From positions 1-23,417 of the forward strand of contig CAYUQI010000021.1 in the NCBI GenBank assembly GCA_964446935.1: a stretch of DNA of 23,417 nucleotides. The letters are read 5' to 3'. Of this stretch, positions 14,221 to 22,527 are shown piece after piece (position 1 is the stretch's first letter; every line of letters begins with the position of its first letter). The stretch is from UASB124 sp964446935. GTDB lineage: Bacteria > Babelota > Babeliae > Babelales > RVW-14. A program made the position numbers and the translations under genes. The notes beneath the pieces were generated by a model that did no database searches, was not told the origin of the DNA, and saw only the letters and a list, made by a program, of their open reading frames with translations.

Positions 14221-15309
14221 ATGAAAAAATATGTGTATTTTCTTCCCATAAGTGTCCTTTTTTTATTTAGTAGTGTTATGCAACTACTAATTGCTGCAGA
14301 GAAACCGCCTTTAGCAAGTTCTGATCTTTCTTCAAATATGAGTCAATTGAAGGTAAGTGATTCTAGCGGTTCAAATTTAAGCAGCAGTTCGAGTACAAGC
14401 TATGCAAAAAAGATAACGAGCGAAGAGTATGTTCGTCTTTTCTGTGAATATTGTAAAAAAGATGAGGGACAGCTGATAACATCATTGTTATCAACAAACC
14501 AATCGTTGGCTTTTAGTTTATCGGAAGAAGATGCTGTAGAAGCATTTTGTTGGGCAATTGAAGGCAATCGTTATCATGTAGTTGAGGCTATTATAAATAA
14601 CAAAGATGCTTTGCGATATCTGATAAAGGGAAAATGTTTTCGTCGTGAATTTTGTTCCGCCCTTCAAATGATTTTTCACACATTAAAAGATCAAACAAAT
14701 ATGGTGAAAGTTCTTTTGACCAATCAAAATATATTAGAGATTGTTTTATTAAATAAAGATTGCGGGCTTATAGTGGGAAGCTTACAAAGATTAAAGTTTG
14801 ATCAAATCAAACTTTTTATTCTTTATTTATTCATGCATATAGTATGGGTTTATGATGATTTGAATTGTAGGGTTAAAGAAGAAAAAAATTATAGCAGCAT
14901 TCTTCAATTATTAAGAAGCATCATTGTAATTTTTTTAACAAATAAGGATGTATTAAGCGATGTTGTTTTTGGAAAAAAAGGTTTGATGCAAAGGTTATTA
15001 GATAATTTGAGCGCAGATCAATCTGGGCAGTCTTCTGGGATGCTATTAACAATTACCTATCGATTGTATGTAATGGCGAATGAGTTTATAAGATGGTCTT
15101 GTGATGATACACCTGTACGAACAATGTTATTAAAGATAGTTCGTACATTAGATGCCAATGAACATTTTAAAAAGGCGTTTAAACGGTATTTAAATTCATG
15201 TGATAAGAAGAGCTCTTATCCAGAGAAATCATCAGATGTTGCTTCAGATGCAGATGATAAAACGTATGCAAATGAGTCAGATTCTGATACTGATTCTGAC
15301 AATTATTAA
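14221..15309 (+). CDS. Secreted degenerate ankyrin-like protein 2
   Basis: 362 residues from the ATG at 14221, which starts a signal peptide (MKKYVYFLPISVLFLFSS, cleavage near IAA). The ATG at 14203 is in frame but would precede the GGGGG that probably binds the ribosome. Residues about 33-60 are a Ser-rich linker (SGSNLSSSSSTS). Residues about 68-170 match genes 1 and 3: EEYVRLFCEYCKK, AVEAFCWAIEGNRYHVVEAII, LRYLIKGKCF. The middle is longer and helical; the tail (about 337-362) is acidic with repeated Asp-Ser (ESDSDTDSDNY). It has its own promoter at 14121. Very AT-rich compared with polA. An exported, possibly effector-like protein; function not known. Confidence 0.8.
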   Translation: MKKYVYFLPISVLFLFSSVMQLLIAAEKPPLASSDLSSNMSQLKVSDSSGSNLSSSSSTSYAKKITSEEYVRLFCEYCKKDEGQLITSLLSTNQSLAFSLSEEDAVEAFCWAIEGNRYHVVEAIINNKDALRYLIKGKCFRREFCSALQMIFHTLKDQTNMVKVLLTNQNILEIVLLNKDCGLIVGSLQRLKFDQIKLFILYLFMHIVWVYDDLNCRVKEEKNYSSILQLLRSIIVIFLTNKDVLSDVVFGKKGLMQRLLDNLSADQSGQSSGMLLTITYRLYVMANEFIRWSCDDTPVRTMLLKIVRTLDANEHFKKAFKRYLNSCDKKSSYPEKSSDVASDADDKTYANESDSDTDSDNY

Positions 15310-15328
15310 TTTTAATGGGGGTATTTTT

Positions 15329-16477
15329 ATGAAAAAGTTTTTACCATTATTTTTTATTGGTTCTAGTTTGGTTTTTGGTGCACAATTGTTTGCTATGGAC
15401 AGTGCACAAGAAACAGACAAGCTTATAGTTATTACACCGCCAACGAGTCCAGCTCCTTGTCGTCTTTCACCTTATTCACCAAGTGATCCTTCTCTCATTG
15501 CTTCGAGTTCTTTACTTAGTCCTCGTTCAAGTCGTTGGCCAAGCCCTTCTTTGAGCTCAACTCGATGCTCTAGTTCTTCTTTGAGTCCAACCGGTAGCAA
15601 GAAGAACAGTCAGCAACTTTCCCCTCGTAGTCAGAGCCCTTGTGGGGGTCTTCGTTTAAATATGGCCAAATTAAGTCTTAGTCCTAGGGAGGGGGCAAGA
15701 AAGCAAGATTTATTTGGATCGAACCAAGATAACGTACAGGTACCAATACAGACTTTAGAAGAGGCTTATGTACATTGCTTTTGCGAATATTGCAAAGAAA
15801 ACAATGCTTCATCAATGGAAGCTTTGTTTGTTACCAATCAACAGTTGGAACATTGTTTGTCTAACAGCAATGCGGTGCGTGCTTTTTGTTCAGCAATGAG
15901 CAATGATCATTGTGCTGTTATTGAATCTATTATGAAAAATGATAGTGCTTTGCTTAATTTGATTCGTGGGAAAAATTTCAGCAAATGTTTCAGCCTTGCC
16001 TTTCAAAAGGTTTGTTTTGAGAAATGTAAAGATATGGTGACTATTCTTTTGAGCAATCAATCTATATTGAAGAAAGCCATTCTTGATAAATCAACCGGTT
16101 TGATAGCTCGATTCTCATGGAATTTAAATGCATTGGATCCTGAGAGCCTCAATGAGTCTTTTTGGCAACAACCTAATGCTCTATTAACACTATGCCGTCT
16201 GTATACAGCTGCAATTATGCTTTACGATAGGGTTGGTAACTCGATACGTAGTCATTTATCTACAATAACGGACAGTCTATTGAGTAATGAGCGTTTTCTA
16301 GTATTGATAAATTGGTTTTTCGCAAAAGGAAGATGGGTTCCTAACAAAAACGCCAAGAATGCACAATACATTCTTATAGATGTATCACCATATATTGGTC
16401 AAAATATTGGTAAAACGCCTAAGGAAGAATGTTCCAGCAGTAGCTTAAGGAGTAGCAGCTCATCTAGTGGTGATTAA
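15329..16477 (+). CDS. Secreted degenerate ankyrin-like protein 3 with Ser-Pro-rich region
   Basis: 382 residues from the ATG at 15329, preceded by GGGGG and a 7-base spacer. A longer in-frame ATG at 15200 overlaps gene 2 and lacks a signal peptide, so I reject it. MKKFLPLFFIGSSLVFGAQLFA is the signal peptide. Residues about 36-120 are low-complexity, with about ten Ser-Pro or Thr-Pro pairs (TPPTSPAP, LSPYSPSD, LLSPRSS, SLSPTGS, LSPRSQSP, LSLSPRE). Residues about 143-290 match the other two genes: EEAYVHCFCEYCKEN, AVRAFCSAMSNDHCAVIESIM, LLNLIRGKNF. The tail is Ser-rich (CSSSSLRSSSSSSGD). It is 19 bp after gene 2 and surely in its operon. S/T-P pairs are target sites of eukaryotic proline-directed kinases, so a role inside a host is a fair hypothesis only. 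Confidence 0.8.
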   Translation: MKKFLPLFFIGSSLVFGAQLFAMDSAQETDKLIVITPPTSPAPCRLSPYSPSDPSLIASSSLLSPRSSRWPSPSLSSTRCSSSSLSPTGSKKNSQQLSPRSQSPCGGLRLNMAKLSLSPREGARKQDLFGSNQDNVQVPIQTLEEAYVHCFCEYCKENNASSMEALFVTNQQLEHCLSNSNAVRAFCSAMSNDHCAVIESIMKNDSALLNLIRGKNFSKCFSLAFQKVCFEKCKDMVTILLSNQSILKKAILDKSTGLIARFSWNLNALDPESLNESFWQQPNALLTLCRLYTAAIMLYDRVGNSIRSHLSTITDSLLSNERFLVLINWFFAKGRWVPNKNAKNAQYILIDVSPYIGQNIGKTPKEECSSSSLRSSSSSSGD

Positions 16478-16600
16478 GTTCTTTCCACAAAATGGCAGCT
16501 AAGTCCAAAAAACTGAAAATCATTACTATTAATTGAGAAAAAGAGTTTTGGTTTGAAAAATCGAAAAAAATGCGATTTTAGCGCTTAAGAGCAAAAGTTT

Positions 16601-16629
16601 TTGACTTTTGGGTTAAAAAACGGCATAGT
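16601..16629 (+). promoter_or_regulatory. Likely promoter for rpmA
   Basis: TTGACT (16601-16606), a 17-bp spacer and CATAGT (16624-16629), 72 bases before the rpmA ATG. The 224-bp gap 16478-16701 also holds an AT-rich CAAAAG/CTTTTG inverted repeat just at the -35 box, and nothing else that I recognise. Confidence 0.45.
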
Positions 16630-16701
16630 TAGACCAACTTTGTTCTTATTAATCTTCTATAAAAAATCTAGTTTTAGCGTCAAATTTATAAGGGAATTAC
16701 G

Positions 16702-16959
16702 ATGGCAACGAGTAAAAGTGGCGGTTCTACGAGTAATGGCCGTGAAAGTATATCCAAACGTCTTGGTTGCAAGCGTTTTGATGGTCAGCTTGTTAATGCA
16801 GGCGAGGTAATTGTCCGTCAGCGTGGTACGAGAATTCATGCAGGCCGTGGCGTTTGCCGTGGTGGTGATGACACCTTGTTCGCTGGTATCAGCGGCCATG
16901 TTAAATTCCATTCCGGTCTCAAAGGGAGAAGATACGTTTCTGTGTTGCACGTGTCATAA
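16702..16959 (+). CDS. rpmA: 50S ribosomal protein L27
   Basis: 85 residues, normal length, starting MATSKSGGSTSNGRES, the conserved N-terminal tail that reaches the peptidyl-transferase centre; KRLGCKRFDGQ, IVRQRG and GDDTLFA follow in the usual order. GGGAA lies 7 bases before the ATG. There is no N-terminal extension of the kind cleaved in Firmicutes. L27 is usually encoded right after rplU (L21), but no rplU precedes it here: the upstream genes are the ankyrin-like family. secF starts 50 bp downstream and is probably co-transcribed. Confidence 0.97.
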   Translation: MATSKSGGSTSNGRESISKRLGCKRFDGQLVNAGEVIVRQRGTRIHAGRGVCRGGDDTLFAGISGHVKFHSGLKGRRYVSVLHVS

Positions 16960-17009
16960 AACATGTACATGTGCTTGCTGCAAAAATTTAATGAATAGAC
17001 GGAGAGATT

Positions 17010-17912
17010 ATGCAAGAAATGACAACTGAAACAGTTAAATATCGTATAGATTTCTTAAAGTATCGTTATATTTGGCTCGCAATTTCTATTGGCTATCTCT
17101 TGGTAGGTTTAGGTGCCTATTTTGTAAAGGGTGGCTTTAAATATTCCATTGATTTTACAGGTGGTGCCGAAATTAGATTATCCTTTGAAAAACAGCTTGA
17201 TACAGGAAGCCTTCGCAGTGTTATGAGTGCCAAAGGCTTTAAAGATGCAATTATTCAAAGTGTTGGTAACACCAACCGAGACTTTTTGATTCGTGTTGGC
17301 AGTATGTCAAACCAAACTGAATCTCAGATTAAAACTGCCTTGTCTGAAGGATTGGCTGATAATAAGGTAACAATTAGTGGAATTCAGTGGGTTGGTTCAG
17401 AAGTTGGAAAAGATACGACCAAAAACGCAATTATTGCAGTATTGCTGAGTATGTTAGTTTTGCTGTTTTATATTGCTATCAGATTTGAATTTCGTTTTGG
17501 TGTCGGGGCTGTTGCCGAATTGATTCACGATGTGTTGGCATTGTTAGTTTTTATCTTGCTTTTTGACATACCTATATCGTTGCATGTGTTGGCCTCTGTG
17601 CTTTCGGTTTTAGGCTATTCCCTGCACGATTCAATTGTTATTTTTAGTAGAATTCGTGAAAATTTTAAAAAAATACATGGCGTGCCTGAGTATGACATTG
17701 TCAATCTTAGTACTAACCAGACATTGAAGCGAACTATTCTTACCAGCTTTGCAACTCTGCTTTCGGTTGCAGCAATGTTAGTACTGGGTGGTGAGTCATT
17801 GCATGGCCTTTCGCTTATTTTATTTGTAGGCATTATTGTTGGTACGTACTCCTCGCTTTATATTGCAAACCCAGTAATGTTACTCTTTAAGGGCAAAAAA
17901 CACTCCTCATAA
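17010..17912 (+). CDS. secF: Protein translocase subunit SecF
   Basis: 300 residues, normal for SecF; the ATG follows GGAGAG. The first membrane segment is at about 18-40, then YSIDFTGGAEIRL (D48-G52), the family signature, a periplasmic domain (about 55-135), and five more segments in the C-terminal half, including IIAVLLSMLVLLFYIAIRF and GYSLHDSIVIFSRIREN, a conserved SecF stretch. SecF works with SecD to use the proton gradient to pull exported proteins across the inner membrane. SecD is usually next to SecF or fused to it, but is not in this window. The many signal peptides encoded nearby depend on this pathway. Confidence 0.96.
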   Translation: MQEMTTETVKYRIDFLKYRYIWLAISIGYLLVGLGAYFVKGGFKYSIDFTGGAEIRLSFEKQLDTGSLRSVMSAKGFKDAIIQSVGNTNRDFLIRVGSMSNQTESQIKTALSEGLADNKVTISGIQWVGSEVGKDTTKNAIIAVLLSMLVLLFYIAIRFEFRFGVGAVAELIHDVLALLVFILLFDIPISLHVLASVLSVLGYSLHDSIVIFSRIRENFKKIHGVPEYDIVNLSTNQTLKRTILTSFATLLSVAAMLVLGGESLHGLSLILFVGIIVGTYSSLYIANPVMLLFKGKKHSS

Positions 17913-18164
17913 ATTTAAAATACTTGCAAAACCTGTAAGTATAATTTACAATGAGAATAAAAGGAGCTTCTGCTTTGCTCTTGCTATGAGCCAAAAACTT
18001 ACATTAAATTTAAGTTTTGAATATTGAAAACAGTTTCAAGCTACAGTTTGCAGAATTTTGTCTCTTAGTTTGAAAATAATAAATCAGAAATTTTTAAGTA
18101 TTTGAAGCATTTATGAGAATGCTCATGTTGTATCATCTCTTTTTATTCAATTGTGCGGGGTATA
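17913..18164 (+). promoter_or_regulatory. Long leader region upstream of rho
   Basis: 252 AT-rich bases between secF and rho with no ORF worth calling. A TATAAT at 17940-17945 is a possible -10, though the best upstream box (TTTAAA, 17914) is 20 bases away. If used, it gives a leader of about 210 bases. Rho genes are often self-regulated through such leaders in other bacteria; I see no specific structure that proves it here. Confidence 0.3.
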
Positions 18165-19826
18165 ATGAATAACAAACGTCCCACCCAAGAACTAGACCCA
18201 TCGGTTACGGTTCAAGAACCTTTATCTAAAATTGTTCCTTTGGAAGCAAAGAAACAGGAACCAGTCTCTTCTGGCACAACGCCAGCTCCTGCTGTAGAAA
18301 AACGGACCACGGTTCGTCACAGTAGCACTGAAGGAAAAACGAGTATTGCTGCCACCCAACCAAAGGTGCAGCAACCGGTTTCGCCAGCCCCAAAACCTGT
18401 TGTTTCTCAACCAGTATCACCAGTGCTAAAACCTGTTGCGCCTCAACCAGCTCCCGCAAAAGCTGTTGCTGCGAGCAATAGTAATAACAATGGTAATGGC
18501 GATGCGTTAACAACCGATGAGCAGCCAAAGGGTGGCACAGAGGCTCAACCTATCAAATCGATGAATGTTCAAAAACTCAAAGAGATGAACATTACTAATT
18601 TAATTGCCTATGCTCAGGAACTCGGTATTCCTGAAGTTGCCTCACTTAAAAAACAAGAAATTATTTTTAGAATTCTCGAATCTCAATCTGACCAACGTGT
18701 TGAAATTTGGGGTGATGGTATTTTGGAACGATTACCTGATGGATTCGGGTTTCTTCGTTCTCCCAAGTTTAATTATGTTCCAGGTCCTGATGATATTTAT
18801 GTTTCCCCTGCGCATATTAAACGTTTTGGCTTGCGCACCGGTGATTGTCTTCGCGGAACGATCAGAAAACCAAAAGATGGTGAAAAATATTTTGCTCTGC
18901 AACGTGTTGAAAGTATTAACTTTCAACCGCCAACGCATCTTTCTACCAAAACGGTATTTGAAAATTTAACGCCACTGTTCCCTAATCAAAAATTTAATCT
19001 TGAAGGTGATCCTTCGATCATTTCAACTCGTATCATGGACATATTGTGTCCAATTGGTAAAGGGCAACGTGGTCTTATTGTTGCACCACCGAAGACCGGT
19101 AAAACGTTATTGATGAAAGAACTTGCCAATACCATTCAGCAAAACCATCCAGAAGTGATTTTGATGGTACTCCTCATTGATGAACGTCCAGAGGAAGTGA
19201 CTGATATGGAGCGTTCGGTCAAAGCAGAAGTTGTCAGTTCTACCTTCGATGAATATGCAACGCGTCACGTACAAGTTGCAGAAATCGTTCTTGAAAAAGC
19301 AAAACGATTGGTTGAGGCTGGTCATGATGTTGTTATCTTGCTTGACTCGTTAACACGTCTTGCTCGTGCCTACAATACCTTGGCACCAGCATCAGGTAAG
19401 GTGTTAACTGGCGGTATTGATGCAAACGCATTACAACGACCAAAACGATTCTTTGGTGCTGCGCGTAACATCGAAGAGGGTGGCTCGTTGACAATTATAG
19501 CTACTGCACTGGTGGAAACCGGATCCCGTATGGACGAAGTTATCTTTGAAGAGTTCAAAGGTACGGGTAACATGGAAATTCACCTGACGCGTAAACTTTC
19601 TAACAAGCGTGTATTCCCAGCCTTTGATTTACAAATGTCTGGTACTCGTCGTGAAGAGTTGATGCTTCCTGAAGATGCTCTCAAGAATATGTGGGTATTG
19701 CAGAAGTTTATCGCTACGATGAGCACAACCGAAGGTATGGATTTCTTGATTGATAAAATGCGTAAGACCAAATCAAATCAAGAATTCTGGGATATGATGC
19801 TCAAGAAAAAATCAGAAAATAAATAA
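18165..19826 (+). CDS. rho: Transcription termination factor Rho with N-terminal disordered extension
   Basis: 553 residues from the ATG at 18165; a GTG twelve bases earlier is in frame, but GGGG lies closely in front of the ATG. Rho is a ring-shaped RNA helicase that ends transcription. Residues 1 to about 130 are a low-complexity, Pro-, Gln-, Ala- and Asn-rich extension with internal repeats (QPVSPAPKPV and QPVSPVLKPV). Then come the Rho N-terminal helical domain (KLKEMNITNLIAYAQELGI), the RNA-binding cold-shock-like domain (GILERLPDGFGFLRSP), and the ATPase with Walker A APPKTGKT (307-314), LLIDERPEEVTDM, ILLDSLTRLARAYN and GGSLTIIATALVETGSRMD. All core motifs are intact. It is followed after 3 bases by tsaD, then truB. 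Confidence 0.98.
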   Translation: MNNKRPTQELDPSVTVQEPLSKIVPLEAKKQEPVSSGTTPAPAVEKRTTVRHSSTEGKTSIAATQPKVQQPVSPAPKPVVSQPVSPVLKPVAPQPAPAKAVAASNSNNNGNGDALTTDEQPKGGTEAQPIKSMNVQKLKEMNITNLIAYAQELGIPEVASLKKQEIIFRILESQSDQRVEIWGDGILERLPDGFGFLRSPKFNYVPGPDDIYVSPAHIKRFGLRTGDCLRGTIRKPKDGEKYFALQRVESINFQPPTHLSTKTVFENLTPLFPNQKFNLEGDPSIISTRIMDILCPIGKGQRGLIVAPPKTGKTLLMKELANTIQQNHPEVILMVLLIDERPEEVTDMERSVKAEVVSSTFDEYATRHVQVAEIVLEKAKRLVEAGHDVVILLDSLTRLARAYNTLAPASGKVLTGGIDANALQRPKRFFGAARNIEEGGSLTIIATALVETGSRMDEVIFEEFKGTGNMEIHLTRKLSNKRVFPAFDLQMSGTRREELMLPEDALKNMWVLQKFIATMSTTEGMDFLIDKMRKTKSNQEFWDMMLKKKSENK

Positions 19827-19829
19827 ACG

Positions 19830-20876
19830 ATGCTTATCCTCGGCATAGAAACATCGTGTGATGAAACAGGGGCAGCTGTTTATGACACAGCTGCCAAAAA
19901 AATTCTTTCCAATGTTCTTTTTTCACAAATTGCCTTACATGAACAGTATGGTGGGGTTGTGCCGGAGATAGCTTCTCGTTCGCAGCTTGAAAAGATTAAT
20001 CCCATTATTGAACGAGCTTTGCACGATGCGGGCCTGACTATACATGACATTGATGCCATTGCTGTCACCAATAAGCCTGGACTTGTAGGGTCCTTGCTTG
20101 TTGGGGTTTGTTTTGCCAAAGGGCTTGCTTGGGCATTGCAAAAAAAAATCATTGCCGTTGATCATCTTGAAGCACATATTTTTTCACCGTTTTTGCAAAA
20201 TGATTGTTCAATTAACAATGACATTATATTCCCTGTTATTACGCTTTCTGCTTCTGGCGGTCATACCGCTTTGCATTACGTTAAAAACTTTGGTGATTAT
20301 GAATTGATTGGCCAGACGCACGACGATGCCGCCGGCGAAGCATTTGATAAAATCGCTAAAGTGTTAGGGCTTGGCTATCCTGGTGGCGCTTTGATTGAAT
20401 CATTAGCCGAACAAGTAAATTTTCACGATTTCTTTTCATATCCGCGTACTAAAAGTTTCGCTGGCAACATAGCATTCAGCTTTTCCGGTCTTAAGACTGC
20501 AGTTCTGTATGATTTGGTTAAAAAGGGTGCTTATGATTTGGCGAAGGGCCCAATCTTTAGTGCCTTGACAAAATCGCTTCAACAGCAGGTAGCTAGTTCA
20601 TTGCTTGTGTGTATAGCAGATATCTTTTGTGATAATGTAAAACGTGCGGTGCGACAGCATCCTGAGGTTAACACAATTACCTTTGGCGGTGGCGTTGCAT
20701 GTAACAAATATTTACGTTCTCGATTAGCGCAAACGTGTGAGCAGCTTGGTAAAACGTTTGTCGTTGCCCCCCCTGCATTTTGTACTGACAATGGTGCGAT
20801 GGTTGCATTTGTTGGCGGTTATAAAGCGGAGCAAGGGTTGTTTTCAGATTATTCATTAGATGTTTTTACGGGATAA
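19830..20876 (+). CDS. tsaD: tRNA N6-threonylcarbamoyladenosine synthase subunit TsaD
   Basis: 348 residues, normal length. It starts LILGIETSCDETGAAVYD and has VVPEIASRSQ, the metal-binding HLEAH (H112, H116), SASGGHTAL, GGGVACNKYLR and the C-terminal FCTDNGAMVA with the metal-binding Asp. With TsaB, TsaC and TsaE it makes the t6A37 modification of tRNAs that read ANN codons; these partners are not in the window. The ATG lies 3 bases after the rho stop, and truB follows with the same 3-base gap, so the three genes form one operon. The products of tsaD and truB both modify tRNA. Confidence 0.97.
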   Translation: MLILGIETSCDETGAAVYDTAAKKILSNVLFSQIALHEQYGGVVPEIASRSQLEKINPIIERALHDAGLTIHDIDAIAVTNKPGLVGSLLVGVCFAKGLAWALQKKIIAVDHLEAHIFSPFLQNDCSINNDIIFPVITLSASGGHTALHYVKNFGDYELIGQTHDDAAGEAFDKIAKVLGLGYPGGALIESLAEQVNFHDFFSYPRTKSFAGNIAFSFSGLKTAVLYDLVKKGAYDLAKGPIFSALTKSLQQQVASSLLVCIADIFCDNVKRAVRQHPEVNTITFGGGVACNKYLRSRLAQTCEQLGKTFVVAPPAFCTDNGAMVAFVGGYKAEQGLFSDYSLDVFTG

Positions 20877-20879
20877 ATT

Positions 20880-21593
20880 ATGTCATTACAAGGTTTTTTA
20901 TTCATCAATAAGCCGGCCGGTGTATCGTCATACGATTGCGTTCGTTATATCAAAAAATTATTACCACCGCGTACTAAAATTGGACACACTGGCACGTTAG
21001 ATGTCTTTGCATCCGGGCTATTAATCATTTGTATCGGCCGAGGTGCAACTAAGCAGTCACAGACATTGCTTGATTCTGATAAAGCATATGTTGTTAAAGC
21101 AAAATTAGGTGAATTGACTGATACGCTTGATTATACCGGCATTGTGACGCAGACAGTTGCTGTTCCTGCGGTAACTAAAGATGAGCTTGTGACTGCCATG
21201 CATTCATTGCAACCGTCTTATCTGCAAGTACCGCCTGTTTTTTCAGCGCTTAAGCATAAAGGACAACCACTTTATAAACTTGCGCGTACTAAACAATTGT
21301 CAGAGCATGATATTGATACGATTGCTCAACAAAAAGCGCGAACCGTTTCGATTTATACCATTGATTTAATTGCGTTCGAACCGCCGTTCTTTTCGTTCAA
21401 CGTTTTTGTTTCAAAGGGAACGTACGTTCGTTCTCTTGCCAATGACATTGCGCAAAAACTTGGGATACCAGCAACAACCTACCAGCTAGAACGGACTAAG
21501 ATTGGGAGCGCTTTGTTAACAGAAGCCATTGCATTGCATGATTTTAAAAATTATGATGATGTAGTTCGTGCGATTAAAACTGAGGTTAAATAA
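20880..21593 (+). CDS. truB: tRNA pseudouridine-55 synthase TruB
   Basis: 237 residues. Contains FLFINKPAGVSSYDCVRYIKK at the start and KIGHTGTLDVFASGLL with catalytic Asp41, then YVVKAKLG, QVPPVFSALKHKGQPLYKLAR and GTYVRSLANDIAQKLG. TruB makes pseudouridine at position 55 of the tRNA T loop. It is shorter than the E. coli enzyme (314 residues) because it lacks most of the C-terminal PUA-like domain, as in several other bacteria. Third gene of the rho-tsaD-truB run. No hairpin terminator is evident after it. Confidence 0.97.
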   Translation: MSLQGFLFINKPAGVSSYDCVRYIKKLLPPRTKIGHTGTLDVFASGLLIICIGRGATKQSQTLLDSDKAYVVKAKLGELTDTLDYTGIVTQTVAVPAVTKDELVTAMHSLQPSYLQVPPVFSALKHKGQPLYKLARTKQLSEHDIDTIAQQKARTVSIYTIDLIAFEPPFFSFNVFVSKGTYVRSLANDIAQKLGIPATTYQLERTKIGSALLTEAIALHDFKNYDDVVRAIKTEVK

Positions 21594-21617
21594 TTCTCTA
21601 AGTATTACAGCGGATTC

Positions 21618-21648
21618 TTGACTCTCAGGTAGCTTTATACCTTATTAT
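21618..21648 (+). promoter_or_regulatory. Possible promoter for the CPBP-methyltransferase pair
   Basis: TTGACT (21618-21623) with TATTAT (21643-21648) after 19 bases, in the 94-bp gap after truB. The spacer is long, so this is tentative. Confidence 0.35.
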
Positions 21649-21687
21649 GTGATTTATGGAAGTTAGGTTTATGGCAGAAAATTATAG

Positions 21688-22518
21688 ATGAGGTGTATTG
21701 TGATAACAACATATAAATTTGGACCATTAAAATTTTTTCTAATAACTTTTATTCTTAGCTGGATAAGTTGGGGCATGGCCATTTATGTAAGTTGGCAACC
21801 AGCAATGCAGCACTATCTTACCCCCTTAATTCTTGGTGGGTTGTTTGGTCCTGCAATGTGTACGTTACTAATGCTCATCATGTCAAAGAATAAAAAGTTG
21901 TGGCGTGATTTTTTTCAAAGATTAAAACCAGATAGAATTAACAAAAAGTTTATTCTGTTTGCTTTGTTTTTATTTCCTTGTCAGCTGCTATTCGCAATAT
22001 TTTTATCCTTATTTTTTGGGCAACCAACAAATCAATTCTCTATCATTACCCAATCCACTGATATAGCGCTACAAGGAATAAATTTTCTGCTTACTATATT
22101 TTTTATATTTCTTGTTGGCCCATTTGAAGAAATAGGCTGGCGTTATGCCAATGATCTCTTACGACTTAAATGTAACTTATTAAAAACATCTTTAATTTTT
22201 GGTGTTATTTGGGGGTTGTGGCATTTACCAGTATTCTTCGTAAAAAACAGTGCTTTTCAAGAAATTTGGGCGATGGGGTTACTGTATACAGTTGTTTATT
22301 TTATTGATGTGATCCTCCTTGCTATCATCCTAAATTGGTTTTATTTTAAAAATAATCGCAGCATTCTAATTGCTATCATGTTTCATAGTGCTTATGACAT
22401 TTGTATTAGCATTTTTCATATAACAGCAGTTACATGGTACATTCTTATGTTGATTTTACTTTTAACAGCAATCCTTATTGTTAAAAAAAATAAAGAGTTG
22501 TTTTTTAGGGAGGGTTAA
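21688..22518 (+). CDS. CPBP-family (CAAX protease-like) intramembrane protein
   Basis: 276 residues with about seven or eight hydrophobic segments. The family motifs are visible: GPFEEIGWR (E147, E148, R152), FGVIWGLWH (H179) and MFHSAYD (H233). The last motif is normally HxxxN; here Asp237 takes the Asn place. CPBP proteins are glutamate-dependent intramembrane proteases related to CAAX prenyl protease Rce1; in bacteria many act in bacteriocin self-immunity or have unknown targets. The start is uncertain: a GTG at 21700 has AGGTG upstream and gives ITTYKFGPLKFF, while the ATG at 21688 has no clear ribosome binding site. The methyltransferase gene follows after 9 bases, so the two are an operon. 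Confidence 0.85.
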   Translation: MRCIVITTYKFGPLKFFLITFILSWISWGMAIYVSWQPAMQHYLTPLILGGLFGPAMCTLLMLIMSKNKKLWRDFFQRLKPDRINKKFILFALFLFPCQLLFAIFLSLFFGQPTNQFSIITQSTDIALQGINFLLTIFFIFLVGPFEEIGWRYANDLLRLKCNLLKTSLIFGVIWGLWHLPVFFVKNSAFQEIWAMGLLYTVVYFIDVILLAIILNWFYFKNNRSILIAIMFHSAYDICISIFHITAVTWYILMLILLLTAILIVKKNKELFFREG

Positions 22519-22527
22519 GGGAATACC

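Noticed and set aside
15200..15328. N-terminal extension of ankyrin-like gene 3
   Set aside because: It overlaps the end of gene 2 in another frame and removes the signal peptide; the ATG at 15329 has a GGGGG ribosome binding site.
16601..17029. Frames overlapping rpmA in other phases
   Set aside because: L27 is certain in its own frame; the others are shadows without recognisable content.
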